Part shown: piece after piece, positions 5,037 to 5,664 of the stretch
How the letters are laid out: every line of letters starts with the position of its first letter
How positions within the stretch are numbered: position 1 is the first letter of the stretch
Source of the DNA: an uncultured Erysipelotrichaceae bacterium
Lineage (GTDB): Bacteria > Bacillota_I > Bacilli_A > RF39 > UBA660
Length of the DNA stretch: 5,664 nt
Reading direction: 5' to 3'
Assembly: GCA_902796215.1 (NCBI GenBank)
Contig: CADBNY010000023.1
Location: forward strand, 1-5,664
Notes under the pieces: generated by a model
Database searches by the model: none
What the model was told of the DNA's origin: nothing
Seen by the model: the letters and a program-made list of their open reading frames with translations, nothing else
Program-made: the position numbers and the translations under genes

Positions 5037-5664
5037 ATTTTGTAATACCTTCATATACTGTTCCCGTAAACCATACTTCTCCTGTTGCTTTATCACGAAT
5101 AATATACATATATGGCTTATTAAAACTAATATCAATATCCTTAACTGGAACTTTAAATAAATGTTCAAAGTAAGGACCCCTAGTACTTCCGAATCCTCCT
5201 AACTGTGTTACAGCAGCAGCTTTTATTCCATCATTTGAAAATTCAATAGTAGCTTTATGCGCAGCATCTGAAATAACTTCACCATTAGAACTCTTTAACA
5301 TACCAGATAAATTAGCTTTATTATTATCAAAAACATCACTGATTCCTAATTTTTTTAAATCTTCCATTAATTGTAATTCATATTCAAATTTAAAGAATGG
5401 AATAAACCCTCGAATTCTAGTAGCATACCCTTCTTCAAAATTATCTATTTTTACTTCTTTCAAAGAATCAATTAATTTATTAAGAGAATCTTTATCTGAT
5501 TCTTTAACAAAATCAGTTAATTTTTCATTTTTAGGCATAATTCCTACATATTGTAAAGTAACTCCATCATATTCTTGTAAATCCTTCGCAAATTCTTTTA
5601 CATTATCATCTTCATACAAGAAGAAATCTGTTGAATTAGCGCTCTTACCATAATTTTCTTTTAA
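5035..5664 (-). CDS. Serpin-family serine protease inhibitor, C-terminal half (5' end outside window)
   Basis: The frame is open from the window edge to TAA at 5037-5035, giving 209 visible residues. Whole serpins have about 370-420, so the N-terminal half and any signal peptide lie outside. A TTG at 5619 is not a real start: the upstream codons continue the serpin pattern (FFLYEDDNVKEFAKDL). Visible features are the YATRIRGFIPFFKFEYELQL region, leading to strand s5A; LGISDVFDNNKANLSGM before the loop; AHKATIEFSNDG, hinge entry; the Ala-rich hinge GIKAAAVT (P15-P8); and the C-terminal signature FNKPYMYIIRD, with Tyr for the usual Phe, then GEVWFTGTVYEG. The small hinge residues suggest an inhibitory serpin that traps a protease by loop insertion, though P14 is Ile where Thr is common. 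By antitrypsin numbering P1 would be Ser (codon 5187-5185). The stretch from P1 to FNKP is about 13 residues longer than in antitrypsin, so the true scissile bond is uncertain. Many gut bacterial serpins are secreted or surface-bound; location cannot be judged here. Confidence 0.93.
   Translation of the reverse strand, partial: LKENYGKSANSTDFFLYEDDNVKEFAKDLQEYDGVTLQYVGIMPKNEKLTDFVKESDKDSLNKLIDSLKEVKIDNFEEGYATRIRGFIPFFKFEYELQLMEDLKKLGISDVFDNNKANLSGMLKSSNGEVISDAAHKATIEFSNDGIKAAAVTQLGGFGSTRGPYFEHLFKVPVKDIDISFNKPYMYIIRDKATGEVWFTGTVYEGITK

Noticed and set aside
5617..5619. TTG at 5619 as the serpin start
   Set aside because: The frame stays open to the window edge with serpin-like residues, and half of the serpin fold would be missing.
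1..5664. CRISPR array, tRNA, rRNA, insertion sequence or attachment site
   Set aside because: No regularly spaced repeats, no cloverleaf-like or rRNA-like stretch, and no transposase or integrase reading frame were seen on either strand.

Overview
The window is very AT-rich chromosomal DNA (roughly 30% G+C by eye). It reads as an endospore-forming, low-G+C Gram-positive bacterium (Bacillota, Bacilli-like). The evidence is a clear small acid-soluble spore protein SspI with a sigma-G-like promoter, strong AGGAGG-type ribosome binding sites, and the Bacillus-like adjacency of a YsgA/RlmP-type methyltransferase to sspI. The genetic code is standard: Trp is TGG and TGA is used as a stop (416-418), so this is not a code-4 Mollicute. 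The DUF5305-like protein, the serpin and the compact AT-rich layout would suit an uncultured gut Bacilli lineage, but that is inference.

Layout. (1) Positions 1-1608, minus strand: a three-gene unit. It runs from a DUF5305-like two-TM membrane protein (571-1608), through a 45-residue single-TM protein (416-553), to an HD-domain alarmone-hydrolase-like protein that leaves the window at position 1 (start at 389). A strong extended -10 promoter (1644-1652) precedes it. (2) Positions 1665-4684, minus strand: a tightly packed five-gene operon, ygjP-like metallopeptidase, rlmP/ysgA-like rRNA methyltransferase, rimM, trmD and an unknown 150-residue protein. It ends in an AU-rich hairpin plus T10 terminator (1652-1692). 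Junctions are 1-nt overlaps or gaps of 1 to about 10 nt, which suggests co-transcription. The theme is ribosome and tRNA maturation: A-loop methylation, 30S assembly and m1G37 of tRNA. (3) Positions 4685-4800: a divergent control region with a sigma-G-like promoter for sspI and a weaker candidate promoter for the operon. (4) Positions 4801-5028, plus strand: sspI. (5) Positions 5035-5664, minus strand: the C-terminal half of a serpin, convergent with sspI. The two genes share one hairpin that contains both stop codons.

Most genes are housekeeping or sporulation genes of known families, and I see no clear undescribed defence or mobile system. The most interesting points are the uncharacterised DUF5305 / 45-aa membrane protein / HD-hydrolase operon, the unknown protein translationally linked to trmD, the serpin with a long prime-side reactive loop, and the extreme compaction of the regulatory DNA.
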